A stretch of DNA of 64,000 nt from Phylloscopus collybita (Eukaryota > Chordata > Aves > Passeriformes > Phylloscopidae), in contig JAJNNQ010000040.1 in assembly GCA_027886175.1 (NCBI GenBank), forward strand, positions 24,076,001 through 24,140,000. Direction: 5' to 3'. Made by a program: the position numbers and the translations under genes. This document shows positions 1 to 11,600 of the stretch, one piece after another; the stretch's first letter is position 1, and every line of letters starts with the position of its first letter. The notes under the pieces are model-generated. The model saw only the letters and a list, made by a program, of their open reading frames with translations, was not told where the DNA came from and searched no databases.

Positions 1-119
1 GCTTTCTATAGGCAGAAATTTCTCTGGGAATTTTTTTTTCCTTTTTGAATGGAGCAACATAGAAGGATGCATTCCTCCTCTCCACCTGTCATATACGAGC
101 AGGTTATAGCTTCTGTCTC

Positions 120-430
120 TCAGGGTCGCTGAGACCAACCACTGAGCTTGAGGCCTGCAAGAAGCACTTGGATCCTCCAGGCCATTGCTGAGGTGAGCTG
201 GAGGCAGTCCTGAGGAAGTGTGGAGCCAAGGAGATCTCCACAGTGCCATGAGGTCAGGTCAGCCCTGCAAGGAGCAGCGCCCAATGCCAGCAGCTCACCC
301 CTGGGTGCCCAGCCCATGGGAAGGAGCAGGGACACGGGGACTGTGACGATGGTGCTGTGTGCACTGTTCCCAGGGGAACACAGCCCAGGAGAGGGACACG
401 CACTGGAGTGCTTGGAGCATTTTGGAGTAT
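120..430. other. GC-rich patch of unknown origin
   Basis: This stretch of about 300 nt is clearly richer in G and C than the AT-rich intron around it, and is open on both strands for about 70 codons. Neither translation resembles a family I recognise. It may be an old fragment of a retroelement, but it lacks the telltale CR1 3' end, so I leave it unassigned. Confidence 0.35.
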
Positions 431-3243
431 AGGTAGAAAAGGAGAGAAAGATTTTTGAAGGCTATAGACTTGGCTTGGAGGACGTACCAGGAAAATGTAG
501 GCTTCGGGAGACGCTTAATGATGATTGGCCTGAACTGCAGCTTACGTGACTTGCTGACAAAATTTGAAAAGGTATGATAGGCACACATGCCTTTGAAAAA
601 GGCTGTGTATGCCTTTGGAAGTTACACAGTAAATAAAAAAGTCAGGTTGATGTTTAACTTAGGTTTTCTGTGTTGCTGTTTATGTCCTCAAGTGTACTCT
701 GTTTATCTAATGTAAATCTAATGTTGCTTCCTCATTTCAGGTTCTAAAAAATTACTTTTAGAGCATGTCCTCTGATTGTGGGCATATGTATTTATTTATT
801 TATTTTTAAATTCCAAAGGAAATTAAGAACAGTTTGGTCTTGCTAAGCCAAGGGTATAAGGGGACATTACAGGCTGCCTGTGACCTTGTTCCACTATTGA
901 CATAAAGCAAGTGCTCCGGAGTTTGCTGTTAAATTTAGTTGAGTGTTATTTTAGTTGAGCTGGAAGATCTCATGATAACATTTATAAGTAGCATTATTTC
1001 CAATGAACATGCAACTTTCCCACTGTTTCATCTGTTCTTCTTTTATTCCAACTAGTTACTCTTTCTCTTACCAGTTTGTTTCATAGCAGTAATGCTTAGA
1101 GACAGGAGGTTTGGCTTTGCAATGTTCATCTTGATGAGCAAGAGACATGAAAATGTTTAAAGAACAGATTGTTTTCATCTATTTGTCAGCACTTCTAGTG
1201 AAACCTCATTTACATGTTTGTAACTACTGTTAGATCTGCTTTGTCTTTTTTTTTCACCATATAAACTTCCTGTATCCTGCAAGACCACAGTATGTAACAA
1301 AACACAAAGTAGTTTATTTACAAATTAAGATGAAACACCTTAAAAATGGGGTCCCGTGGTAGGAGAGCAGTTTTTAAAGTCTGATTCTAAAAGTAGTCAA
1401 GAGTAATAGTAAAAGCATTTGTGATCTGATTTCTTCACTGTGTAGGTCACTGGCTTCTCTCTTGCTCCCAGTCTGTTATCTGGGCTTCACTCTTCTCTTG
1501 TAGCTGCTGCTGTGGTAGCATGTAAAGATAAGGACACGTGCTGGACATTAAGATGCTTCATGACTTCATTAAAAGAGAAGTTTTTAACCAGTCTTTCTAA
1601 TATTTTATGAATCATACAAGCCCTGGTATTTGCAAGCTCCAGGCCCTCCCCTGTGACTTTGAATATTCTAGGGTTTATCTTAAAGAAATTGATCATAGCA
1701 ATTCTCACCAAAACCAAAGAGGTCTCACAGCTCTGCTGTATTTTTTTAGCTTGAAGCTTGCTGTGAGATTTTGTTGTCTACTGTGCTGAAATTTGTAATG
1801 CAACATAAAAGGATACTTTGGTGCTGGAGAAGGTTAACATTTTATTTAGTGGACTTTGATCACCAATTCTAAAACTCATCTAAAACTTTTGTCTGTGCTT
1901 ATTTAGCAAGTTTTATGTGTTGGTTTTTTGTTTGTTTGTTTTTTTAAAACCAAGCTCCCCTCCTCCCCTCCTTCATTTGTCCCTCTTATGATTCCCCACA
2001 CACCCATCCTGTCCTTCCTGAGGTCCTGAGGTGTTTGCTGCCAGGAGAAACAGCGTTATGACAGTGATCCTGGCTTGTAAGCTACTTTCAGCTCTCTGGA
2101 TTCATTAATATATGTTCTACAGAGAGAATTATGAGTGCTGTTACTGTGGTTGTAATGCAGAAGCCAGATGGCATTTGCAGAAGCTTGCACGGCACTCCCT
2201 TCCTATGCAAAAGCAGAGTCACATTACACTGCAGCAGGCAGGGCTGCTTTGGCTTTGTTCCATCATAATTATGTGACTGCTGGAATTAGTATTAACACAT
2301 TTATGGTGCCCCTCAGATGCTGAGTCTATGCCATGCAATGGAGCCACAGAGGTTGTTGAAGGCGTTCTCAGCCTTCCTGTAAGTGCATCATCATTCTTGT
2401 GATAAAATGAATCTTTAACTACGCCATATGTCACCTTTTACAGTACTATCCAAGAGGCTTAAGTGCAAGTCAACTTTTTAGAAACTTGATGTGTTGGTAC
2501 AAGGCTCGTGGTAATACAAGCCTTCAAAAATGAGAAGTCAAAAATGTTCCAAAGTGGGTTTTCCCCAAAAAAAGTTCTGGTTTTTCTTCATGAAATGTCT
2601 GAGAGTTTTAAGTAGTAAATACACTTCTGTGACATCTACAGCAAATTGCTTTGTAAATTGCTTTGATCTTACACTATGGTCACAGTGGCCATAGTGAAAT
2701 GATATGGTTTGTGTATGACACTTGAGGAGAGAGGTTTAATATCCATCTTTACACACTTCTGGCACTGGTGGATTTAAGATAATGGCAATTCTACCTAAAA
2801 GTTTTCAATGCCAACTGCTTTCTGAATGTGAATTAATTGCAAATGGATTGCTTAACAGCAACTGCTATTGCAGGCAGGCCTCTGAAACAGCGGATGGGAT
2901 GAGCCTTTCCAAAGGCATGACTGTTCTCTGACATCAGCGAAGAGACTTTCTGGATGAGATGAGAATTTTTAGCCATCTTTTTTTACACAGGCATATCTTT
3001 TTCTCAGCTACCCCCAGCATTTTAAGGCTGAGACCAATAAAAGTCCAGTTTCCCTTTCACAATGGCTGCTTTCATACACCTCTATCATGCTCTAATTCTT
3101 ACTTCTTCCTTAAGATTCATCAGAAAGTGAAAAGCTCCAAGTAAAGCAGAGGCTAAAATGAATATCTGCCACAGCAGTGTTCCCAGAGGCAGAGCAGCAG
3201 GTAAAATGTACCTGGTTCAAGATAAACTAAGCAATCTGATATT

Positions 3244-3264
3244 AAAAAAAAAAAAAAAAAAAAA
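3244..3264 (+). repeat. Poly(A) run, 21 nt
   Basis: This is an uninterrupted run of 21 A residues in intron 55. No polyadenylation signal or recognisable retroposed body lies directly before it, so I treat it as a mononucleotide repeat. It would encode a lysine stretch in the reading frames that cross it, which explains some spurious long open frames here. Confidence 0.9.
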
Positions 3265-6200
3265 TAGGTCCACTCCTTTGCTACCTGCTGTGAGACCTCA
3301 AAGAATTGTGTTCTGGGCTGTTGTCTGTGGTGTGCAGTTATGTCCTTTGGCTGGCACTGACATTTTTCTTCCAGCTGTTCCTGCTGGAAGATTTTTCTGC
3401 AGGTACTTTGATGAGCAGTCATCACATTTCTTCCTGACCTTTGAAAGAGGCAAGTGCAGCATTTCTGTAACTGTCTTTGCTGACTTGAACATTGTCAGTG
3501 AAGGCGGTGGGCAATTATTTTCATGGGACTTGCAATTCTGTGCACCTGTTCCGCTAACAGGCATGATCTGTATTGGGTGCAAGAAGTACAAAACTGTTTT
3601 GGCAAAATAGCCTGGAAATAACTTTTGCTAGGGAAAATGCAAAATTTCCAGCTGATTTTCATCTATATAGAGTCAACTTCCACCCCACTAGTTCCTTTTA
3701 AGATAAACATGTGGTTTGAAAGCCACAACAGATGGCTTGTCCCTGGGGATTAAAAGGATGTAGCACTCTGTGTGCCAACACAAGGTGCTACCAGGCTTGT
3801 TGCACAGCATCAGCATTGTACCTGTATGTCCATTTCTTGCAAGCCATATGTGGTTTGTGTGGCGTAACTTGCAATCCCTGATATGTAGTCAGACGTTTCT
3901 GAAAATTCAGTGGAACTCTGTTTCCTAATAAACATAAAAATAATTGGAGTGTAATGTAGAATTTTGCTGTATATACTGGGTTCAAAAAACTTTATAGTAA
4001 AGCATTGATGAGGTCTGCCTTTAAACCCTCTGTGCAGTGATGATTTGGCACAGAATGCTGTTGACTTTTTTTCTTGAGAGGCTAAGTTGAGTTTTGTGTC
4101 CTGTATGTAAGAAAAATTTCGTTAAGGTTTCTTGGTAATAGAATCTTTAATGCTATGGCAACATACTTATTTCCCTTACAAAATAAAATAACTCTGTTAT
4201 TTAGATCCTTGTATTATTACCCCAGCATTTTTAATAGTGAGAATTCAATACAGTAACATTTTGTATATTTTAAAATGCATCATTTCTTCCACTTTAATTT
4301 GGCCATGGAGTTTTCTCCTGTCAGTTTTGATTTTATTTTCATTATTTGTGTTTTTATCTTCAACAGAAGTATTTGAGCCCTATAAAAAGGGAATACTTTG
4401 CCTGTGTTACAGTCTGTGTTGGTATATTGCCAATACAGACAAACAAGATCTGAAAAAATGTGAGTAGAAATGAAGCTGTTAATAGCTTAGAGAGTTGCAG
4501 AGTGAATTAGAGGCCCTCTAGACTCATCATTTAGAAAAAAGACACTTCATGGGAATGGTGTTGGTTTGGCTTGGAGGTTTTTTGCCTTTTATAAAGTATG
4601 GATAGTTTCCAAAGGACAATTATGCCTGTAACTGCTTTTAACATATTTTTGCAGTCCGTAAGGAGGAAAGAAAAGACAAAAGTTTAATACTTGGTTGATC
4701 TTGGAGTAGGGCTCATAAGCTGGGTTCTGTTCCAATCTGTGTCATATACTTTCTTTTACCCTGGGCATGTCACTGCCTTTGAGCTGTTCTGGTAGCAACT
4801 TCAAAGGGAGTCAACTGTGTTTTTGGGTCCTTTTCAGTATTGCCATCTGCAGCCTTCCGGAGTGGCGCATATTTATACATTCTTTAAAGACACATGCTCT
4901 TCAGTTGTTATTGCATGATCATTTAGATTTTATTCGGTAGGAGTTAAAGCAAGAAGGGCGGTTTTTATTATGGAGACAAGGTTTAAAATCAAATCCAAAC
5001 ATTAAATGAAAGCTTGAATTCTGCAGGAAGAAAGGTAAAAATGGAGAGAAGTAAAGAAGTCAGAGAATATTCAGAATGGAAATAGAATTTTGAAATCACC
5101 ACACCAAAGTGGAAAAAGGCAGCAGCTTGATCTTAAGAGGAATTTAAGGGAAGTGGCAATGTTTTAATAGTCTGGCTAGGGTTAAGTACATATCTAAATG
5201 CCAGTCTAGCTGTTTCTTCTCCTTTCTATATTTCTATCTTTCTCCTTTCACCTGGATTTATATATAGGATAAACTCTTTCCTCAAAAAGCTTTCTTTTGA
5301 TTTAGGGCATTAATCCTGCATGTGAACAAATATATTGACTTCATACAATAAATTATCCATTCTGTTTAACAGATAGGTGCACATAAATATTTGCAAAATT
5401 TACAAAATATGACAGAAATGTCATTTTATGTGCCTCAAAAAAAAAAAGTCAATAAAGCAAGAAGCAGCAATTTTCTGTTTATAATGTGTTTCTTTATATT
5501 TTGGTGGTTTTTTTGGTTGTGTTTTTTGTTTGTTTTGCTTTTCTGTGACCTTTGATTTGTTTTGCATGCACTGAGAGACCACTCTGGCCCAGATCCCTTA
5601 ATCATTGGGCTAAGAGCAGTGATGGAGTTTCACAGTTGTAGCCCCCTCTTTATGTGCAAAAGCAACAGAATTTTTCCCTCTTCTCCTGCATTCTTCAGTG
5701 TGTTGCCCCTGTCACTCTGAATATGGGATGTTCCATGTGATAACAGGGGAATATTTAGAGTTTCTTCTAAAGTATTGCAAAATTGAAAGTGGATTAACTC
5801 TTACTAGAATTAATCCTCACTGGGGCCTGAGCAGGCATAATCAACTTTTTCCATCCCGTTTTTTCCACATAGAGGACAGTGAGAATCAAAGACCAGCAAA
5901 AAGGCAGGAGAAAGGGAAATAATAGATTAGGAGGAACGTAAATTGGGGGGTTTACAGAATGATAGAGTCTTTTCCACTTTGAAGGAAGAAATTTGAAGGG
6001 AGAGCAACCGCATGTTTACAAATAAGAATTGTACTCACTTTGATAACACAGTGAGTAAAGGAGAGTATTACCAATTGCTACCAATTACAACAGTCTTGGG
6101 ATGAGAGCCCAACATCCAGAAGACAGTACCTGAATAAAAATCCAGATGTTTTATATCATTTTTAGAGAAAAACTCAATTTCTTGCTGTTAGTAATTTTTC

Positions 6201-7124
6201 ACATCCCACTTTCCTGCTCTACTTCTTCCATATGCACACTGATGTGGGGTATGTTAATTGAATTTCTCTCCATCTTTTCTTTGAGGACTGTGACAAACTC
6301 ACATTCATTAACTTTTGTCAATCCTTTTGAGTTATCTGTCAGATGGCAGTGGTTTGATTTTTTTTTTTTAACCTGGAAAATGGAAATCAGAAATGAGAGA
6401 GAAGTTAATTATGTAACTTTATTCTTTGAACTGAATTGTCTCAACATGGTTATTACAGATGGGACTCAAGAATGTGAACAGCAGATTTATTATACCTTAA
6501 TTAATGTAACATGATGACTGGAAAATATAAGAATCAAACCCATAGTGAATGAAACATTTTAGAACATGCATGCTGAATTGTTCTCTCAAGTAAAATCAAA
6601 GAATGCTTTTGAAGGTTCTAGAATGAATGGGTTTAAAAATAATATTGTTACTGTAGAATGGAAAATTAGAGATCAGTTTGTTTTCAGTGAAGTTGTCATT
6701 TGTGACTTTGAAGAGGCAAAGTGAAATTTTTGCATGCCCCGTCTTTAGTAGCACAGATTCATTGCAGTTAGAATTGTGACCAGTGTACAGTGGTTGTATC
6801 TCCTGCTGTGTGGGATTGAGCTGGGTTTCACTGCACCTGCATGCTTGCTGGGGTTGTAAGGACCGGAGCTGCAAATATTTTCAGATAAGCATTGAATTCA
6901 GCTGATAAGTCTGCCACCATATTTGGGTTGGCTGATCATCAGACAATTCCATTTTGTTTTTTCTTTTTTTTTTGTTTCTGTGTTTAGAATGGTGATTTTT
7001 ATCGGGTTGCTTTAAAGACAGCAGAAGTGTCTTTTTACCTGCTTTAAAGGAGTGAATCTCAGGGCAAAGAAAGGTAGTTGTCCAAAGTTGTCACACAAGT
7101 AGCTCTTCTTGCCAGACAGAGCTT

Positions 7125-7205
7125 CACCAGTGCCTCCTTCCCTCTCTCACCTCTTTCCCCACTTCCTTGCTCCGTCTCTCCTCCCCCCACTTCTTCACCT
7201 GTATC
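7125..7205 (+). repeat. Pyrimidine-rich (CT) tract
   Basis: About 80 nt are dominated by C and T on the + strand, with runs such as cctcccccc-like blocks and very few purines. The tract is followed by T runs near 7210-7235. Such tracts can bind PTB or form triplex DNA; no function is shown here. Confidence 0.6.
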
Positions 7206-7952
7206 CTGATTTTTTTGTTTTTTTGGGTTTTTTTTCACTAACTCAAGTGAAAAAGCTTTCATACTATCTCAAATTCATGGCTACTTTTCCACTTTGTGTA
7301 TGTGGCAGCAGGAATACATCTTTAGGATGGGGAGGTACAAAAGCCCCCTCCTTTTCTGCTTCTGGGAGCAGATGGTGATTACTGAAGAGTTGATTGGAAG
7401 AATAAAAACCTTTAAGGAATTTCAGTTATTTGATTTCCTCCTTTGCAAAAGAAGATTATTTACATCTGCATCAAGTTCCTGTCATAATCTTCGTTGATTA
7501 ATCCTATTGAGACAGCCAGTACACCTCCTGGCTTTCCACACATTTACATTGCTTTATTGGAGTATAGATAGATGTATGGATACTAGAAACCAGTGGTGGT
7601 GCAGGAAGTTTTGTTTGCTCTTATTATGTGTTTTAAAAATAATACTGTGCTCCATTAGATGAAGACAACATCTGTAACGTGTTTCTTGAGGCAGATGGTA
7701 GATGAGAGCATAAAATGTGTTTAATTTCTAAGGGGAGGAGAAATGAATCAACTGAATGGAAATCACAAGCTTTTCTTTCTCTTTTCAGTATTTCCTATGA
7801 AATTCAGATTATAGTACATCCTGCCATTTTATGCCTACCTCTCCACATATTTGGCCATACTGTAATGTAGTTTAATTGTAAAAATGGACTTTGGTTGCTG
7901 TAACCATTTAGCTGCAGTTTAAGGGGACAGATTTTAGTTAAATGCTTTCATT

Positions 7953-7973
7953 ATGTGTGACCTAAAATACCAG
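7953..7973 (+). CDS. Candidate first coding exon of a short utrophin isoform (G-utrophin-like)
   Basis: An ATG at 7953 opens seven codons (M-C-D-L-K-Y-Q) that end at a good donor, CAG/gtaaag, at 7973/7974. The frame at that donor is phase 0, exactly what is needed to splice to exon 56 at 8450, which starts with a complete GAC codon. An in-frame TAG at 7935 shows that the frame does not extend further upstream. In dystrophin, the Dp116 first exon lies in intron 55, encodes about ten residues and splices to exon 56; G-utrophin is the utrophin counterpart. The position, about 480 nt upstream of exon 56, and the size fit. A short ATG-plus-donor in the right phase is not rare by chance, and no promoter motif is evident, so this is only a candidate. 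The 5' end of such an exon cannot be placed. Confidence 0.25.
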
Positions 7974-8449
7974 GTAAAGGCTGCATTTCACTAGACTGCG
8001 TAAAGTTTCTGGAATGTTTTGTTTCAAAGAAGAAAGAGATGACATAGCTGAGGCTGAATCTGTGTAATTTCTGGAGAGGAAATGAGTTCTAGTGCATTTG
8101 CAAATGCCACACTGTGTGAAATGCGTGGGTGAACAGGAGACAGTTAGTTACCTTCAGTGCTACAAAACACAACATCACAGAACTTGGTGTTTATAATTCT
8201 ATTCCCTTTTTCACAGCCTTGGATGACTTTCAGACTCGTTTTCTCACACTTAAGAAAGCCAGACTGTTTGAAGTGACGTTAATAGGATTGCAGTTTTTCT
8301 CCTGTGCATCTCTTATCAGAGCCACCCAAGAAAGCTGGAACATGTGCTCTGTCGTAGTGTTTAGGAGTACTCATTAGAGTCAGCTCTCCCCTCCTCTACT
8401 TAGAGTTACTTACAGAACTATGTTTGAACTTTTCTTGTTGGTGTTTCAG

Positions 8450-8622
8450 GACATCCAAGCTGAGATTGATGCCCACAATGACATCTTTAAAAGCATTGAT
8501 GGAAACAGACAGAAAATGGTGAAAGCCTTGGGAAACTCTGAAGAAGCTGCTCTGCTCCAGCACCGGCTTGATGACATGAACCAGCGCTGGAATGACCTGA
8601 AGGCAAAGTCAGCTAACATCAG
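8450..8622 (+). CDS. UTRN: Utrophin exon (dystrophin exon 56 equivalent): spectrin-like repeat, C-terminal part
   Basis: The exon is 173 nt, the same length as dystrophin exon 56. It begins in phase 0 with [10 protein letters not shown] and ends with the first two bases of an Arg codon. The acceptor is tttcag/G and the donor is CAG/gtgagt, close to consensus. The 57 full codons form the latter helices of a spectrin-like triple-helical repeat (third from last in the rod): charged heptad-like sequence with RLDDMNQRW near the end, where the conserved Trp of the third helix packs in the core. [10 protein letters not shown] separates utrophin from dystrophin, which has a different sequence here. 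Skipping would break the frame. It is also the first shared exon expected for the G-utrophin isoform. Confidence 0.96.
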
Positions 8623-11600
8623 GTGAGTAATGAAAACATCAAGGTGTGATGGGGCACAGTTCCTGTCTTCTAAGAGGCTTGACAAATACGACCACAGTAT
8701 TGAAATGAAATATCTATTCTCTTTCATGAAGGACCCCTCAGTGCAAAAAAAGAAACGGGGTAGGCTTAACTACTTGTTTTCTCTCCAGTCGTAACTTGAC
8801 GACCTTGTACCAAAATTTCCAGAAAGTGCATTGAATGTTTCCTTATTGTAAATCAATGGCAGTGTCAGTGAAATAATTCTGCAAATCTGCCATTACGTTG
8901 AGGAGAAATCAGGAGTTGGTGAATGGTTTTGTTTTTACAAAATTTCGATTTTGAAATTACTAAGTTAATAGAACTTACATCTTAAGTATCTCGATCCTTT
9001 TAATTAGTTCTGAATTATTAATTGCTGCTATTCAACTGAATTTTTTTAAGTACTTATTAATTAAGGTATGCATTTTACAGTTTTTTGATCCTATCTGTGC
9101 CAAGCTCAAGTGTGATAATTGTTAAATCTTTGTGATGGCATTTTTGAAATAGATACTGCCATATTCATTATTGAATTAAACTCTACATGAAAATGAATTA
9201 CATAGAAAATAATTTCCAGAGCTTTTAATTGCAACTACTTGCTTGTTGGTTTGAGAAAACTGTTCTTTTAAAATAAAAGAACAATGTTAAACATTCATAT
9301 GAATATTCCAAAGGCCAGGAAAATGAGCTGGTCTTGAAATTCCGGCACAAGTGTTTGAATGAATGAAATAGAGGGGAAAATGTAATATTTACTTTTCATA
9401 TCCACTTATTCCATCACTAGCCTGCTAAACAGTTAAATGAAACAGGTAAATCAGCTCCTTGAAAGCCCACAGGCAGAACTAGAACCCAAAGAACCAAGCA
9501 GTTTGGTGTGGGGGCTTGCAGAGACTGGCTCCACTACATACCCAATTTAATTCAAGAGCTGTTGGACTTGAGTTGTTATGAGCTCTATTCATATGTCTAT
9601 GTGAGAGAAAGACAAAAGCATGCTCTTAAAAGAACAGCTTATCAATTGTGGAGTCCTAGCAAGAGCCATTGGGTTGATTGGCCATTCCTGTGGTTGGTCA
9701 TAATTTCAGAGAAATGTATGGCCATGAAAAAGAGCCTTCAAGCCAGTTATCTTGTACAGCTATGAGTTCCAAGGCTGTAGTACATAAAGACTGATCATGC
9801 AGACAGTGCTCAGAAACTGGGAGTACATTTTCTGAATACAGACCCATCTTTTCTGTTCTTCATAGATATGGCATTTGTATCCCTCTGGGCAGCATTAATA
9901 TTGCTCTGCTGGTACCTGCACTGCTGCAGAGCCACATGTCACCAGAGATCAAAGTGGAAGATAGGCAAGGAAGAGAATACTGGTGCAAATATAAGAACAA
10001 GTCAATTAACCTTTTAAATCTCAGTCATTACTGAAAAGAACATAGTATTTCTGAGTTCATGTATTTTGCTCTGTTCTTTGATTGCAGTTGACTTTTTTAA
10101 CTTATGCAAGAGTCCTGAAAACCTTCATAGGGAAGTAACAAAGCACAGAACTGATATGAAGCCTGTTTGCCTTCAATTTTAGCTTTCTTGGTGTATCTTT
10201 TTACAAGAATGAATTGGAAAGCATGGATGGATGATTCTAATGAGAACAATATGTAACTCTTAGATGCTAGGATTGAAGAATGAAAAAGCTGCTTGTTTTG
10301 TTTTAGCTTGGGATAGTCCTTGTAAATTAAATTTTCCATAAGCTTTTTAGAATATTTTCAGGTATGTGTACATTCTGATTATGCTGATTTTAGTTGCTCA
10401 AAGTACTGCTCTCCCAAAAAGAGATAGTATGGTTTTTTCTCATCACTTCAGTCCTCAGAGCTGGTGTTGCTAGTCACTGTGTTGACTTTACTTTGCTACT
10501 GTAACTAAAGGGAGTTCCAAACTGGAAAAGCAGCACTGTTCTAACATGTTTTTAAGTGCATGGAAGCTGCTTAAACCTGTACTTGTAGTGTTTGTGATAC
10601 CATACCTTTCTTCTTGAAATTCTTTCTGTTTTTATCTTATTTCCAGGAAGAAAACAAAGCTGCAGACTTGTGGGGGCTTGCTTTTTTAACCCAGATGTTA
10701 TGGGGAGATTCTTTTCTCCTGGGGCAGGAGGTGTGAGGATGTTGGTGTTTGGGAGAGGGTAGAGGTAAAAGTATGGGAGAAACAGAAAAAGAGTTTCTCT
10801 CTGTTCCTCTATATTTGGACCACCCACCAATCATTTTTTATTCCACGGGTTCCCTTGTCACTCAGCAGGAAAAGTGCTACCTCTGTAGCAGAATCCAAAG
10901 CTGAGGAGGTCTCCAGCTGGGGAGAGAGCCTCTCTGGGCCAACAGAAGGGGAATTGTGTCAGAGCTGCTGTTTTCTGGATGATTTTATTCGGCATCGGAG
11001 GGGGAGGGAGGGTTCCTCTCAGTCTGGTCAGCTGGATGGGAGCATCTGTGTGTTCTTCAGATTCATCCAGGTTTCCCTTAGGGGTGTTTTTGCATACATA
11101 CCAAGTGGTAGCTGCTGGTGAATGTTTGTGTTCCAACTCAGGCTCAAAAACAATCATCTATAACTGACCTCTGTTTTGATCAGAGCAGATTCTTAAGCCA
11201 CCACTTGACCTGGTAAATCCCTCAGTTTGCCTATTCATTTATCACATGAGCACAAACACCTGAAGCTTTGTTTGCAGGTTATTTATCAGTAGAAGTACCA
11301 ATTCCAAAACAAAGGCCATAAATCCTGACTCTGAGAACAGAAAAGCCCAAGAAGCATTTCAGAACTTCTGCATAGTTTATCTTCTGTCTCTAATAATGTC
11401 TGTATGACAAACGTAAACATGATACTAACACTTTACACTGAAATGCAATTTAAAGCATATCTTGGCTCTCTTGCCTCTGTGGAGCATTTGCTTTGTATGG
11501 GGTTTACTCAATGTGTGTTTCTTTGCTCCTCAGGAGAATTGAATGGTTGTCTGCTCTTCAGCTGCTGCATCATCTTGTTTTCATTTTCAGTATTGCTTTT

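Larger units (their letters stand above)
1..8449 (+). other. UTRN: Intron 55 equivalent (3' part)
   Basis: This is AT-rich non-coding sequence upstream of the first exon. I found no match to the dystrophin exon 55 equivalent, so that exon is outside the window and the intron is at least 8.4 kb. The contents are a GC-richer patch at 120-430, a 21-nt A run at 3244-3264, a pyrimidine tract near 7125-7205, and a candidate alternative first exon at 7953-7973. The intron ends with a good acceptor (tttcttgttggtgtttcag at 8431-8449). In the dystrophin family this intron carries the promoter of the Dp116/G-utrophin short isoform (established knowledge). Confidence 0.85.

Noticed and set aside
3158..3610. 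150-codon open frame on the + strand in intron 55
   Set aside because: It crosses the A21 run (lysine stretch), has no recognisable domain, and overlaps other open frames on the minus strand. It is most likely chance.
6146..6514. 122-codon open frame on the + strand in intron 55
   Set aside because: Rich in F, I, L, S and T as expected from AT-rich DNA; no domain and no start context.
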